Assembly (NCBI GenBank): GCA_902782805.1
Contig: CACZON010000189.1
Location: 1 to 10,643 of the forward strand
Source of the DNA: Oscillospiraceae bacterium
Lineage (GTDB): Bacteria > Bacillota > Clostridia > Oscillospirales > Acutalibacteraceae
Direction: 5' to 3'
Length of the DNA stretch: 10,643 nucleotides
Shown: positions 1-6,851 of the stretch, piece after piece
Numbering within the stretch: position 1 is the first letter of the stretch
Layout: each line of letters starts with the position of its first letter
Notes under the pieces: model-generated
The model's database searches: none
What the model was told of the DNA's origin: nothing
The model's input: the letters and a program-made list of their open reading frames with translations, nothing else
Position numbers and translations under genes: made by a program

Positions 1-1157
1 ATTCGATGACGAAGTATTCGCTCGTCGACGGCGTTACGACCGCCACTCCGGTGGAAGAGCTCTCGAACGGCAAGGCGGTCAACATCACGGAAATGTTCCT
101 CGGCCTTTCCAACGGCGTAATCGGCAGCTCGATCGTAGCGCTTCTCGCCGGCGGGCTGATCCTCTGGGCGCTCGATATCATCCACGGCCAGATCTGCTTC
201 TCCGTTCTCGGCGCGTTCACGCTCTTCATGGCGCTCTTCGGCGGCCAGGGATTCGATCCGAGCTTCCTCGCGGCGCATCTCTGCGGCGGCGGCGTCGTTC
301 TCGGCGCGTTCTTCATGGCGACCGATTACGTCACCTCCCCGGTCACCCGCCTCGGCCAGACGGTCTACGGCGTTCTGATCGGCGTTCTCGGCGCGGCGTT
401 CCGTGTCTTCGGCAGCGCCGCGGATTCCTTCAGCTATTCCATCATCATCGCGAACCTCTTCGTTCCGCTGATCGACACCTATATCGTCTCGAAGCCCTAC
501 GCGTTCCGCAAAAAGGCGCTGCGTCTCCAGGCGAGCGAAGAGAAAAAGCCGCTTGCAAAGCGCATCCCGAAGCCGGTGATCGCTTTATCGGCGATCGCCC
601 TGCTCGCAGGCCTCGCGCTCTCGGGCGTCTATTCGATGACAAAAGATACGATCGACGACCAGCACCAGAAAAAAGCCTGGGCGGCTTATCAGGCGGTCGT
701 CCCGCAGGCTGTTTCGTTTGACGCGATCCCGGCTGCGGCAGAAAACTCCGGCGAGGTTTACGGAACCGGATTCGGCAGAACGTACATCAACGAAGCGGTC
801 GAAGGAAAAGACGCTTCCGGCAATACCGCCGGCTACGCGGTCTCCGTAACCTGTGCCGAGGGCTACGACGGCAACATCACGCTTTCCGTCGGCATCGACC
901 CGGAGGGAAGAGTCAACTCGATCGCGTTTACCGAGCTGCATGAAACGCCCGGCAAAGGCATGCTCTGCGAAGATCCGAAATTCAAGGATCAGTTCAACGG
1001 ACGCGCCGTTTCCTCCTTCAAGCTCTTAAAGGACGGCGGCAGCGTCAACGAAGACGAAATCGACGGCGTCTCCGGCGCGACGATTTCCTCAAAGGCGGTC
1101 GTCAACGCGGTCAACGCGGCGCTCGACTTCTACGACAACACGGTAAAGGGGGAATGA
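1..1157 (+). CDS. RnfD-RnfG fusion protein of the Rnf ion-translocating ferredoxin:NAD+ oxidoreductase (5' end outside window)
   Basis: The frame is open to the left edge, so this is the C-terminal part of a longer protein; the first in-frame ATG (base 6) lies inside RnfD and is not the start. Residues are numbered from that ATG. Residues 1-168 are the RnfD C-terminal half: flavinylation motif DGVTTATP with FMN-accepting T14, several membrane helices, and the RnfD signature FFMATDYVTSPVT (102-114). After a Lys/Arg-rich linker (about 164-190) comes a complete RnfG: one membrane helix (about 190-209), an extracytoplasmic FMN-binding domain, the ETPGKG motif (313-318) and the second flavinylation motif DGVSGATISS with T359. 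The two subunits are normally separate proteins; here no stop codon lies between them. The only plausible internal start is a GTG at 576, which has no Shine-Dalgarno. RnfD and RnfG carry the covalent FMNs in the membrane path from RnfC/RnfB. rnfE starts 6 bases downstream. Family assignment is very secure; whether the fusion is natural needs read support. Confidence 0.93.
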   Translation, partial: SMTKYSLVDGVTTATPVEELSNGKAVNITEMFLGLSNGVIGSSIVALLAGGLILWALDIIHGQICFSVLGAFTLFMALFGGQGFDPSFLAAHLCGGGVVLGAFFMATDYVTSPVTRLGQTVYGVLIGVLGAAFRVFGSAADSFSYSIIIANLFVPLIDTYIVSKPYAFRKKALRLQASEEKKPLAKRIPKPVIALSAIALLAGLALSGVYSMTKDTIDDQHQKKAWAAYQAVVPQAVSFDAIPAAAENSGEVYGTGFGRTYINEAVEGKDASGNTAGYAVSVTCAEGYDGNITLSVGIDPEGRVNSIAFTELHETPGKGMLCEDPKFKDQFNGRAVSSFKLLKDGGSVNEDEIDGVSGATISSKAVVNAVNAALDFYDNTVKGE

Positions 1158-1163
1158 TCGGCG

Positions 1164-1865
1164 ATGAAGAACAAATACCTCGAACGGCTTTATAACGGCC
1201 TGATCAAAGAAAACCCCACCCTCGTTCTGATGCTCGGCATGTGCCCGACGCTCGCGGTTTCGACCCGCGCGGCCAACGGCATCGGCATGGGCCTTTCCAC
1301 AACGGCGGTTCTGATCCTTTCGAACCTCGTGATCTCGCTGCTGCGCAAGGTCATCCCGGATCAGGTCCGTCTTCCCTCCTACATCGTCATCGTCGCTTCG
1401 CTCGTTACGGTAACGGAGCTTCTGATGGAGGCCTATCTCCCCGCGGTCTTTGAGGCGCTCGGCATCTATATCCCGCTGATCGTCGTTAACTGCATCATCC
1501 TCGGCCGCGCGGAGGCATACGCCAACAAGCATACGCCGCTGCTCTCCGTGATGGACGGCATCGGCATGGGTCTCGGCTTTACAATCGCGCTGACGCTCGC
1601 CGGCCTCGTTCGCGAGGTACTCGGCAACGGCACCGCCTTCGGCGCCCGGATCCTCCCGGAAGAACTCGAGCCGATCGGCATTTTCGTTCAGCCTCCGGGA
1701 GCCTTCATCGTCATCGCGGTCTTTATCATCATCATGAACGCGATCGGCATCAAGACCCGTCAGCGCAAGCTCGTTGAGCAGGACGTCTGCGACGGAAACT
1801 GCGCAGCCTGCACGCTGATGTGCGAAGAACCCAACGAAAAGAAAGAGGAGGCCGCTGCAAAATGA
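1164..1865 (+). CDS. rnfE: RnfE, membrane subunit of the Rnf electron transport complex
   Basis: A 233-residue integral membrane protein with about six hydrophobic helices, typical of RnfE/NqrD. It pairs with its homologue RnfA, and the two hold an intramembrane Fe-S cluster on Cys residues in half-helix loops. The matching cysteines are visible here: C27 in LGMCPTLAVS and C110 in VVNCIILGRAEAYA. The start ATG has a purine-rich SD (AAAGGGGGA) ending about 11 bases upstream, and the gap to the rnfDG stop is 6 bases, so the genes are one transcript. The C-terminal tail after the last helix is unusual: it carries C209, C213, C216 and C220 in DVCDGNCAACTLMCEE, then a run of Glu/Lys. The stop overlaps the start of rnfA. 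RnfE and RnfA are similar to each other; the gene order (G-E-A-B) and the LGMCP motif place this one as RnfE. Confidence 0.96.
   Translation: MKNKYLERLYNGLIKENPTLVLMLGMCPTLAVSTRAANGIGMGLSTTAVLILSNLVISLLRKVIPDQVRLPSYIVIVASLVTVTELLMEAYLPAVFEALGIYIPLIVVNCIILGRAEAYANKHTPLLSVMDGIGMGLGFTIALTLAGLVREVLGNGTAFGARILPEELEPIGIFVQPPGAFIVIAVFIIIMNAIGIKTRQRKLVEQDVCDGNCAACTLMCEEPNEKKEEAAAK
1846..1851 (+). promoter_or_regulatory. Ribosome binding site for rnfA
   Basis: AGGAGG lies inside the end of rnfE, 10 bases before the ATG at 1862. It decides the start of rnfA: the frame is open back to an ATG at 1820, but the residues encoded there are charged and unlike RnfA, whereas the sequence from 1862 begins with the usual RnfA first helix. 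Confidence 0.75.
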
Positions 1866-2440
1866 AAAGCTTGATTCTGATCATCATCGGCGGCGCTCTG
1901 ATCAACAACGTCGTTCTCAACCAGTTCCTCGGAATCTGCTCGTTTTTGGGCGTTTCCAAGCAGATGAAAGCCTCCGCGAGCCTCGGCGGCGCCGTTATTT
2001 TCGTTATGACGATCGCCTCTGCCGTTGCTTCCCTGCTCTATGATTTCGTCCTCGCGCCGCTCGGCATGGCCTTTATGAAGACGATCATCTTCATTCTCGT
2101 GATCGCCGCGCTCGTTCAGATCGTTGAGATGTTCCTCAAAAAGAAATCTCCCGCGGTCTATAAGGCGCTGGGGATCTACCTGCCGCTGATCACGACCAAC
2201 TGCGCGGTGCTCGGCATTGCGCTGACGAACGTACAGAACGGCTATAATTTCATCGAAAGCGTTCTCGCCGGATTCGGCACCGCGGTGGGCTTTACGCTCG
2301 CGATCGTGCTGCTCGCCGGAATCCGCTCTCGCATCCACGAAGAAGATCTGCCCGCGCCGCTGCGCGGAGCGCCGATCGTTCTGATTGCCGCCGCGCTGAT
2401 GTCCATCGCGTTTATGGGCTTCTCCGGCCTGTCGATCTGA
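1862..2440 (+). CDS. rnfA: RnfA, membrane subunit of the Rnf electron transport complex
   Basis: A 192-residue protein, close to the usual length of about 190 for RnfA/NqrE, with about six membrane helices starting at the N-terminus (MKSLILIIIGGALINNVVLNQ). It is the partner of RnfE in the ion-translocating core. The cysteines that hold the shared intramembrane Fe-S cluster are present at C26 (FLGICSFLGVS) and C114 (TTNCAVLGIAL). The ATG overlaps the rnfE stop (ATGA), which implies translational coupling. The AGGAGG at 1846-1851 and the family's N-terminus support this start over the longer frame from 1820. The next gene, rnfB, follows after 15 bases. No oddities were seen. Confidence 0.97.
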   Translation: MKSLILIIIGGALINNVVLNQFLGICSFLGVSKQMKASASLGGAVIFVMTIASAVASLLYDFVLAPLGMAFMKTIIFILVIAALVQIVEMFLKKKSPAVYKALGIYLPLITTNCAVLGIALTNVQNGYNFIESVLAGFGTAVGFTLAIVLLAGIRSRIHEEDLPAPLRGAPIVLIAAALMSIAFMGFSGLSI

Positions 2441-2455
2441 TGGGAGGCGGATGAA

Positions 2456-3277
2456 ATGGAAATCATTCTGATTACGACCGCCGTCATCACCGTGATCGGC
2501 ATCCTCGTCGGCGCCGGACTCGTTCTGACCGGCAAAAAGTTCCACGTGGAGGTGGACGAGCGCGAAATCGCCGTACGCGAAGCGCTCCCCGGAAACAACT
2601 GCGGCGCCTGCGGCTACGCCGGCTGCGACGCGATGGCCGCCGCGATCGCCAAGGGCGAAGCGCCGGCCGGCGGCTGCCCCGTAGGCGGTCAGGCCTGCGC
2701 CGATCAGATCGCCGCGATTATGGGCACCTCCGGCGAAGCGGTCGAGCGCAAAATCGCCTTTGTCAAATGCAAAGGCACCTGCGACGTTACGAAAAATCAG
2801 GGCAATTACGTAGGCGTAACGGATTGCCGGAGCGTCGTTCTCAACGGCCTTTCGATCACCGATTGCTCCTACGGCTGCCTCGGTCTCGGCTCCTGCGCCG
2901 CCGTCTGCCCGCAGGACGCGATCCGGATCGAAAACGGCGTTGCCTCCGTCAACCGCAAAAAATGCGTCGGCTGCGGCCTGTGCGTCAAAGCCTGCCCCAG
3001 AGGCCTGATCGAGCTCGTTCCGGAGCACAACCGCGTTATGGTACAGTGCTCGAACAAGGACCGCGGTCCGCTCGTCAAGCAGGTCTGCTCCGCGGGCTGC
3101 ATCGGCTGCACGCTCTGCACGCGCCAGTGCGAATTCGAAGCGATCACCGTTGAGAACAACCTTGCGCACGTCAATTACGCGAACTGCACGCAGTGCGGCA
3201 AATGCGCCGAGAAATGCCCGGCGAAGGTCATCACCCCGCCGGCGAAAAGACCGGACGCGCAAAACGCGCAGATATGA
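2456..3277 (+). CDS. rnfB: RnfB, multi-[4Fe-4S] ferredoxin-accepting subunit of the Rnf complex
   Basis: A 273-residue protein with one N-terminal membrane helix (about 3-25), then a soluble iron-sulfur domain on the cytoplasmic side that takes electrons from reduced ferredoxin. The N-terminal Fe-S motif has C49, C52, C57 and C74 (GNNCGACGYAGC, then GGCPVG). Further cysteine sets are C141/C147/C151 (YGCLGLGSCAAVCP), C170/C173/C176/C180 (CVGCGLCVKACP), C211/C215/C218/C221/C225 (CSAGCIGCTLCTRQC) and C244/C247/C250/C254 (CTQCGKCAEKCP). This is the cluster-rich type of RnfB seen in Clostridia, although shorter than the longest clostridial examples. The start ATG at 2456 follows a GGGAGG-type SD (2442-2447). 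Another ATG at 2451 is out of frame and stops after six codons. The rnf cluster appears to end here, with nrfA 24 bases downstream. Confidence 0.97.
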   Translation: MEIILITTAVITVIGILVGAGLVLTGKKFHVEVDEREIAVREALPGNNCGACGYAGCDAMAAAIAKGEAPAGGCPVGGQACADQIAAIMGTSGEAVERKIAFVKCKGTCDVTKNQGNYVGVTDCRSVVLNGLSITDCSYGCLGLGSCAAVCPQDAIRIENGVASVNRKKCVGCGLCVKACPRGLIELVPEHNRVMVQCSNKDRGPLVKQVCSAGCIGCTLCTRQCEFEAITVENNLAHVNYANCTQCGKCAEKCPAKVITPPAKRPDAQNAQI

Positions 3278-3292
3278 TTGCGCATACGATAT

Positions 3293-3297
3293 GAGGG
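3293..3297 (+). promoter_or_regulatory. Ribosome binding site for nrfA
   Basis: GAGGG sits 4 bases before the ATG at 3302. It supports that start over a TTG at 3278, which would add eight residues, lacks its own SD and directly abuts the rnfB stop. Confidence 0.55.
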
Positions 3298-3301
3298 AAT
3301 T

Positions 3302-4630
3302 ATGGAAAAACGAAAACAGCTAATAAAACTCGTCGTTTCCGTTCTGATCATCGCGGCGGCAGCGCTGCTGCTGGCAGGCTTCTTCGGCGGTGATCTGATG
3401 TATCATCTCAAAAACCGCGACAGAATCGGCCCGCTGACGCGCGGAGATATCGCGTATCTGGACGTTGCCGCTCCGAATCCGACCGGCGCGGACGGTACTG
3501 TCAACGCCGCAGACTGGGCGCAGACGTATCCCGAAATCGTCGCGACCATGGGCATCGTAAAGGACCGAAACGCCTATATTCTGGATTATCTCGAGCAGGA
3601 TCCCTACCTCGTCAATCTCTACGAAGGCTTCGGATTCGCCAAGGAATACGGCAGCGCCCGCAGCCACGAATATACACTCGAGGACGTTGCCAATACCGCG
3701 CGCCCGCACCCGATGGCCAACTGCCTGACCTGCAAAACGCCGAATTTCACAAAGCTCGTCAACGATCAGGGCGTCGGCGTTTACACGATGGATTTCAACG
3801 AAGTCCTCGCCAAGATGGAAGAAAACATCAGCTGCTATAACTGCCACGGAAACGAAGCCGGCTCCAAAGGAAAGCTCGTCGTGACCCACAGCTACGTTAC
3901 GAAAGCGCTCGGCGAAAACGCCGCGGCGATCGATCCGGCCACCCTCTCCTGCGGGCAGTGCCATATTGAGTATTATTTCACGCCCGAAGACAAAGAGACG
4001 ATGATGCCCTATTCCACCGTTGAAACGATGACGCCGGAAGCGATCCTCGAATACTACGATACGATGGTCCTGCCGGATGGGACCGTCGGCTATGCCGACT
4101 GGGTACAGCCCTCCACCGGAACGCGCCTGCTCAAAGCGCAGCATCCGGAAACGGAAACGTTCCTTCTGGGCAAACACGCGGGCATTCTCAACTGCGCCGA
4201 TTGCCATATGCCGCTCGAAATGAGTGAGGACGGGACCGTATATCACAGCCACGAGCTGCAAAGTCCGCTCGAGAACGAGACGCTGCTCTCCACCTGCGCC
4301 GCCTGCCACGACGAGCCGGATATGACCGCCTTCGTCCGCAGGATCCAGGAACGCGTCACCGCGCGGGAAACCGAGGTCGGCAACAATCTCTCCGCGCTCA
4401 AGGACAAGCTGACCGAAGCGGTCGCGGAAAACAGGCTGAGCGAAGAAAAGCTCAACGAAATCCGCAAGCTCCACCGCGAAGCGCAGTGGTTCTTTGATTT
4501 CTGCTACGTTGAAAACGCCGAGGGCGCCCACAACAGCGATCTTGCAATGCGCTGCCTCGATACCGCCCAGGCGAAGATCGACGAAGCGCTGGCGGCGCTG
4601 CTTTCCGGCGCCGGCGTCGCAGCTCAGTAA
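3302..4630 (+). CDS. nrfA: NrfA, ammonia-forming cytochrome c nitrite reductase (pentahaem), membrane-anchored
   Basis: NrfA performs the six-electron reduction of nitrite to ammonium outside the cytoplasmic membrane. This 442-residue protein has the diagnostic haem set: active-site CLTCK (141-145, catalytic haem with Lys ligand) and four CXXCH sites, CYNCH (178-182), CGQCH (217-221), CADCH (298-302) and CAACH (332-336). Catalytic and calcium-site residues align with the family: R134, E223 and Y224 in CHIEYYF, K278, Q280 and H281 in KAQHPETE. H410 in EGAHNSDLA fits the C-terminal distal haem ligand. Residues 8-27 form one hydrophobic helix without an obvious cleavage site or lipobox Cys, so it probably stays as a membrane anchor. 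The spacer between R134 and CLTCK is shorter than in E. coli NrfA as I remember it. The gene follows rnfB by 24 bases and precedes resB/resC. No nrfH or nrfB is present. The catalytic assignment is secure; the electron donor is unknown. Confidence 0.96.
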   Translation: MEKRKQLIKLVVSVLIIAAAALLLAGFFGGDLMYHLKNRDRIGPLTRGDIAYLDVAAPNPTGADGTVNAADWAQTYPEIVATMGIVKDRNAYILDYLEQDPYLVNLYEGFGFAKEYGSARSHEYTLEDVANTARPHPMANCLTCKTPNFTKLVNDQGVGVYTMDFNEVLAKMEENISCYNCHGNEAGSKGKLVVTHSYVTKALGENAAAIDPATLSCGQCHIEYYFTPEDKETMMPYSTVETMTPEAILEYYDTMVLPDGTVGYADWVQPSTGTRLLKAQHPETETFLLGKHAGILNCADCHMPLEMSEDGTVYHSHELQSPLENETLLSTCAACHDEPDMTAFVRRIQERVTARETEVGNNLSALKDKLTEAVAENRLSEEKLNEIRKLHREAQWFFDFCYVENAEGAHNSDLAMRCLDTAQAKIDEALAALLSGAGVAAQ

Positions 4631-4636
4631 CGAACG

Positions 4637-4683
4637 AAACGGCAGAGAGTTCGCCGAAACGGGCGCAATCCTCTGCCGTTTTT
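4637..4683 (+). terminator. Hairpin with short T-run between nrfA and resB (intrinsic terminator or attenuator)
   Basis: AAACGGCAGAG (4637-4647) pairs perfectly with CTCTGCCGTTT (4671-4681). A smaller nested stem, CGCC (4652-4655) with GGCG (4662-4665), sits in the loop. The outer stem ends in TTTTT (4679-4683), only partly unpaired, so termination may be incomplete. It lies 6 bases after the nrfA stop and ends 18 bases before resB. No promoter was recognised between it and resB, which suggests partial readthrough sets a lower dose of resBC than of nrfA, or that the hairpin protects the nrfA 3' end. Confidence 0.6.
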
Positions 4684-4701
4684 ACGAAAGGAAACCGCTG
4701 C

Positions 4702-5982
4702 ATGCTCAAAAAGTTCTGGAAATTCGTTTCCTCCATGAAATTTGCGATCACCCTGCTCGTTCTGCTGGCGCTCGCCTGCGCGGCGGGCAGCTTCCTGACG
4801 CAGCATCAGAGCTACGAATGGTACGCTTCCCGGTATTCCGAGCGCACCGCCGCCGTCATTTACGCTTTGGGGCTCGACGACGTCTATCACAGCCTCTGGT
4901 TTTTGATTCTGACCGCGGCGCTCTGCTGCAATCTGCTCTTCTGCAATCTGCTGCGCATCAGGCCGCTTATTCGCAAAACAAAAGAGTTTTCGGATCCGCA
5001 AACCCTGCGCTCCTCCCCTGCCGCACATGCAGAAATCACCCAACGCCCGCAGGCCGTTTTCGAAGCGCTTCATTTTCCGAAGCCGAAGGAAATCGAACAA
5101 AACACAGAAAAGGCCCTCTTCTCGAAGAGGAACGGGATCGGCATCTGGGGCGCGTGGATCTGCCATTTCGGGATCCTGCTGCTGATCCTCGGCTTCGCGC
5201 TCGGTCAGACGACCGGCGTTGAATACGCCGTCTACGGCGTTGCGGGCCAGACGAAGCCGATCGCGGATACGGGTTACCTTTTGACGATCGACGATTTTCG
5301 GATCGGCCTCAACGAGGACGATACCGTCTCTCAGTATACGGCGTCGCTGACCGTTTCAGACGGTAAAAACGGCGAGGCGCAAAGCGCGCAGGTCAGCGTC
5401 AACGATCCCGCTTCCCTTTTCGGCTATCAGTTCTATCAGAATTCCACCGGCTGGGCTGCGGACGTTTCGATCCGCAAAAGCGGCGCGCTGCTGCAGCAGG
5501 AAACCCTCTGCGCGGGAGAATCTCTCGCCGTCAGGGATCTGCCGTCGCTCGCGCTCTGCTTCAACGCCTTTTATCCCGATTTCGTGATGATCGAAGGAAA
5601 AGGCCCGTCGACCGCCTCCGGAAAGCTCCTCAATCCCGCGTATCTGTATTCGCTTTATTACGGGGACGAACTGATCGGAATGAACGCGCTGCTCTCCGGA
5701 GAGGTCATCACCGTTGACGATTACGAGATCCGCTTCTCGAATCCGCAGAATTATACCGTGATCCAGATCAAGCGCGACCGGTTTACGCCGCTGGCGCTGC
5801 TCGGCGGGCTGATCACGATGATCGGGCTGATCCTTGCTTTCTATCTGCCGCCGAAACGTCTGCTGGCCATTCCGGATCCATCCGGCTATTCGCTGATCGG
5901 CCAGAGCCTCAAGGGCGGACTGCTCTTCTCCGAGCAGCTTTCCGCCGCCGTGAAAGAGGTTTCCGGCCAGTCCGATCCCTGA
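4702..5982 (+). CDS. resB: ResB/Ccs1-family cytochrome c biogenesis protein (System II)
   Basis: ResB (Ccs1, CcsB) together with ResC (CcsA) moves haem across the membrane and attaches it to apocytochrome c. The 426-residue protein shows the family layout. There are two N-terminal helices (about 12-32 and 65-86) and a third at 148-169 with a conserved His (H155 in WICHFGILL). A long extracytoplasmic domain follows (about 170-360), with the FGYQFYQNSTGW stretch (240-251), and then a last helix (about 364-383) before a cytoplasmic tail. The ATG at 4702 has a GAAAGGAAA SD about 10 bases upstream. resC follows after 13 bases. The only visible c-type cytochrome is NrfA, directly upstream, so NrfA is the likely client. 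The thiol-redox partners CcdA and ResA are not in the window. Sequence within this family is weakly conserved, but topology plus the ResC neighbour make the call firm. Confidence 0.92.
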   Translation: MLKKFWKFVSSMKFAITLLVLLALACAAGSFLTQHQSYEWYASRYSERTAAVIYALGLDDVYHSLWFLILTAALCCNLLFCNLLRIRPLIRKTKEFSDPQTLRSSPAAHAEITQRPQAVFEALHFPKPKEIEQNTEKALFSKRNGIGIWGAWICHFGILLLILGFALGQTTGVEYAVYGVAGQTKPIADTGYLLTIDDFRIGLNEDDTVSQYTASLTVSDGKNGEAQSAQVSVNDPASLFGYQFYQNSTGWAADVSIRKSGALLQQETLCAGESLAVRDLPSLALCFNAFYPDFVMIEGKGPSTASGKLLNPAYLYSLYYGDELIGMNALLSGEVITVDDYEIRFSNPQNYTVIQIKRDRFTPLALLGGLITMIGLILAFYLPPKRLLAIPDPSGYSLIGQSLKGGLLFSEQLSAAVKEVSGQSDP

Positions 5983-5995
5983 AAGGAGATGCTCC

Positions 5996-6811
5996 ATGCT
6001 TTACGCCGAAAACATCCTTTTTACCGCCGTGATGCTGATCTATTTTGCGGCGATGATCTTCTTTTTCGTATTCGTCGCCGTCAAAAAGGATCTGATCGCA
6101 AAAATCGGCGTTCTCCTGCTCTGTGCGGGGCTTCTGCTCCATACGGCGGCGCTTGTCTGCCGCGGGATCGGCGCCGGGCGGCTGCCGATGACGAACCAGT
6201 ACGAATTCGCCGCGAGCTTCGCCTGGGGGCTCTGCCTCGTGAGCCTCGTGTTCATTCTGAAATTTAAATTCCCGATGCTCGGCGTTTTTGCAGCGCCGGT
6301 GATCTTCCTCGTGATCGGCTACGCCGCAATGCAGAGCCGTGAGGTGCGGGCGCTGATGCCCGCGCTGCAAAGCCGGTGGCTCGGCTTCCACGTTGCGACC
6401 GCGATCATCTCCTACGGCGCATTCGGCGTTTCGTTCGTGATCTCTCTGATCTTCCTGCTGCGCGAAAGGATGAAGGATCAGGGCTTCTTCGATCTGCATA
6501 CCCCGAAGCGCGAAAAACTCGATCTCATCAGCTACCGCAGCGTCTGTCTGGGGCTCCTCTTCCTGACCTTTACGATCGTGACCGGCGCGATCTGGGCGCA
6601 GCGCGCCTGGGGCAGCTACTGGTCCTGGGATCCGAAAGAAACCTGGTCGCTCGTCACCTGGCTGGTCTACGCGGTCTATCTTCACCTGCGCATCCGCCGC
6701 GGCTGGCGCGGAAAATCGGCCGCGATCTTCGCCGTTGCAGGTTTTGTCTGCGTGATCTTCACCTATATCGGCGTCAATACGCTCCTGCCCGGCATCCACA
6801 GCTACGCCTGA
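5996..6811 (+). CDS. resC: ResC/CcsA-family haem exporter and cytochrome c synthase subunit (System II)
   Basis: A 271-residue polytopic membrane protein (about eight helices) of the haem-handling CcsA/ResC/CcmC superfamily. The diagnostic tryptophan-rich WWD segment is at 205-215 (WGSYWSWDPKE), followed by TWSLVTWLVYAVYLHLR. Candidate haem-ligand histidines are H49, H132 (GFHVATAIISYG), H230 and H268 near the C-terminus (LLPGIHSYA). The ATG at 5996 sits 6 bases after an AAAGGAGA SD (5982-5989) that overlaps the resB stop; an ATG at 5989 is out of frame. It forms a two-gene unit with resB. In nitrite ammonifiers the CXXCK haem of NrfA often needs a dedicated lyase, and this pair is the candidate here. 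The M42 peptidase gene starts 40 bases later without a visible terminator, so it may share the transcript. Confidence 0.95.
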   Translation: MLYAENILFTAVMLIYFAAMIFFFVFVAVKKDLIAKIGVLLLCAGLLLHTAALVCRGIGAGRLPMTNQYEFAASFAWGLCLVSLVFILKFKFPMLGVFAAPVIFLVIGYAAMQSREVRALMPALQSRWLGFHVATAIISYGAFGVSFVISLIFLLRERMKDQGFFDLHTPKREKLDLISYRSVCLGLLFLTFTIVTGAIWAQRAWGSYWSWDPKETWSLVTWLVYAVYLHLRIRRGWRGKSAAIFAVAGFVCVIFTYIGVNTLLPGIHSYA

Positions 6812-6851
6812 ACACTACGCGGAAATCATATCTCCGAAAGGAAGGATTTTT

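Noticed and set aside
1820..1861. Longer rnfA with a start at the ATG at 1820
   Set aside because: The extra 14 residues are charged and not RnfA-like. The ATG at 1862 has AGGAGG 10 bases upstream and gives the family's normal length and N-terminus.
1760..3262. 500-codon open frame on the minus strand across rnfE, rnfA and rnfB
   Set aside because: It is antisense to three certain genes. Its translation is dominated by Arg, Ala, Asp and Gly, with no domain and no SD. Such frames arise from the GC-biased third positions of the real genes.
3320..4531. 403-codon minus-strand frame opposite nrfA
   Set aside because: It mirrors a gene with five haem motifs and shows no motif or ribosome site of its own.
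4494..5222. Plus-strand frame bridging the end of nrfA and the start of resB
   Set aside because: It overlaps both real genes in another frame and crosses the terminator hairpin; the translation is Arg/Ser-rich and matches nothing.
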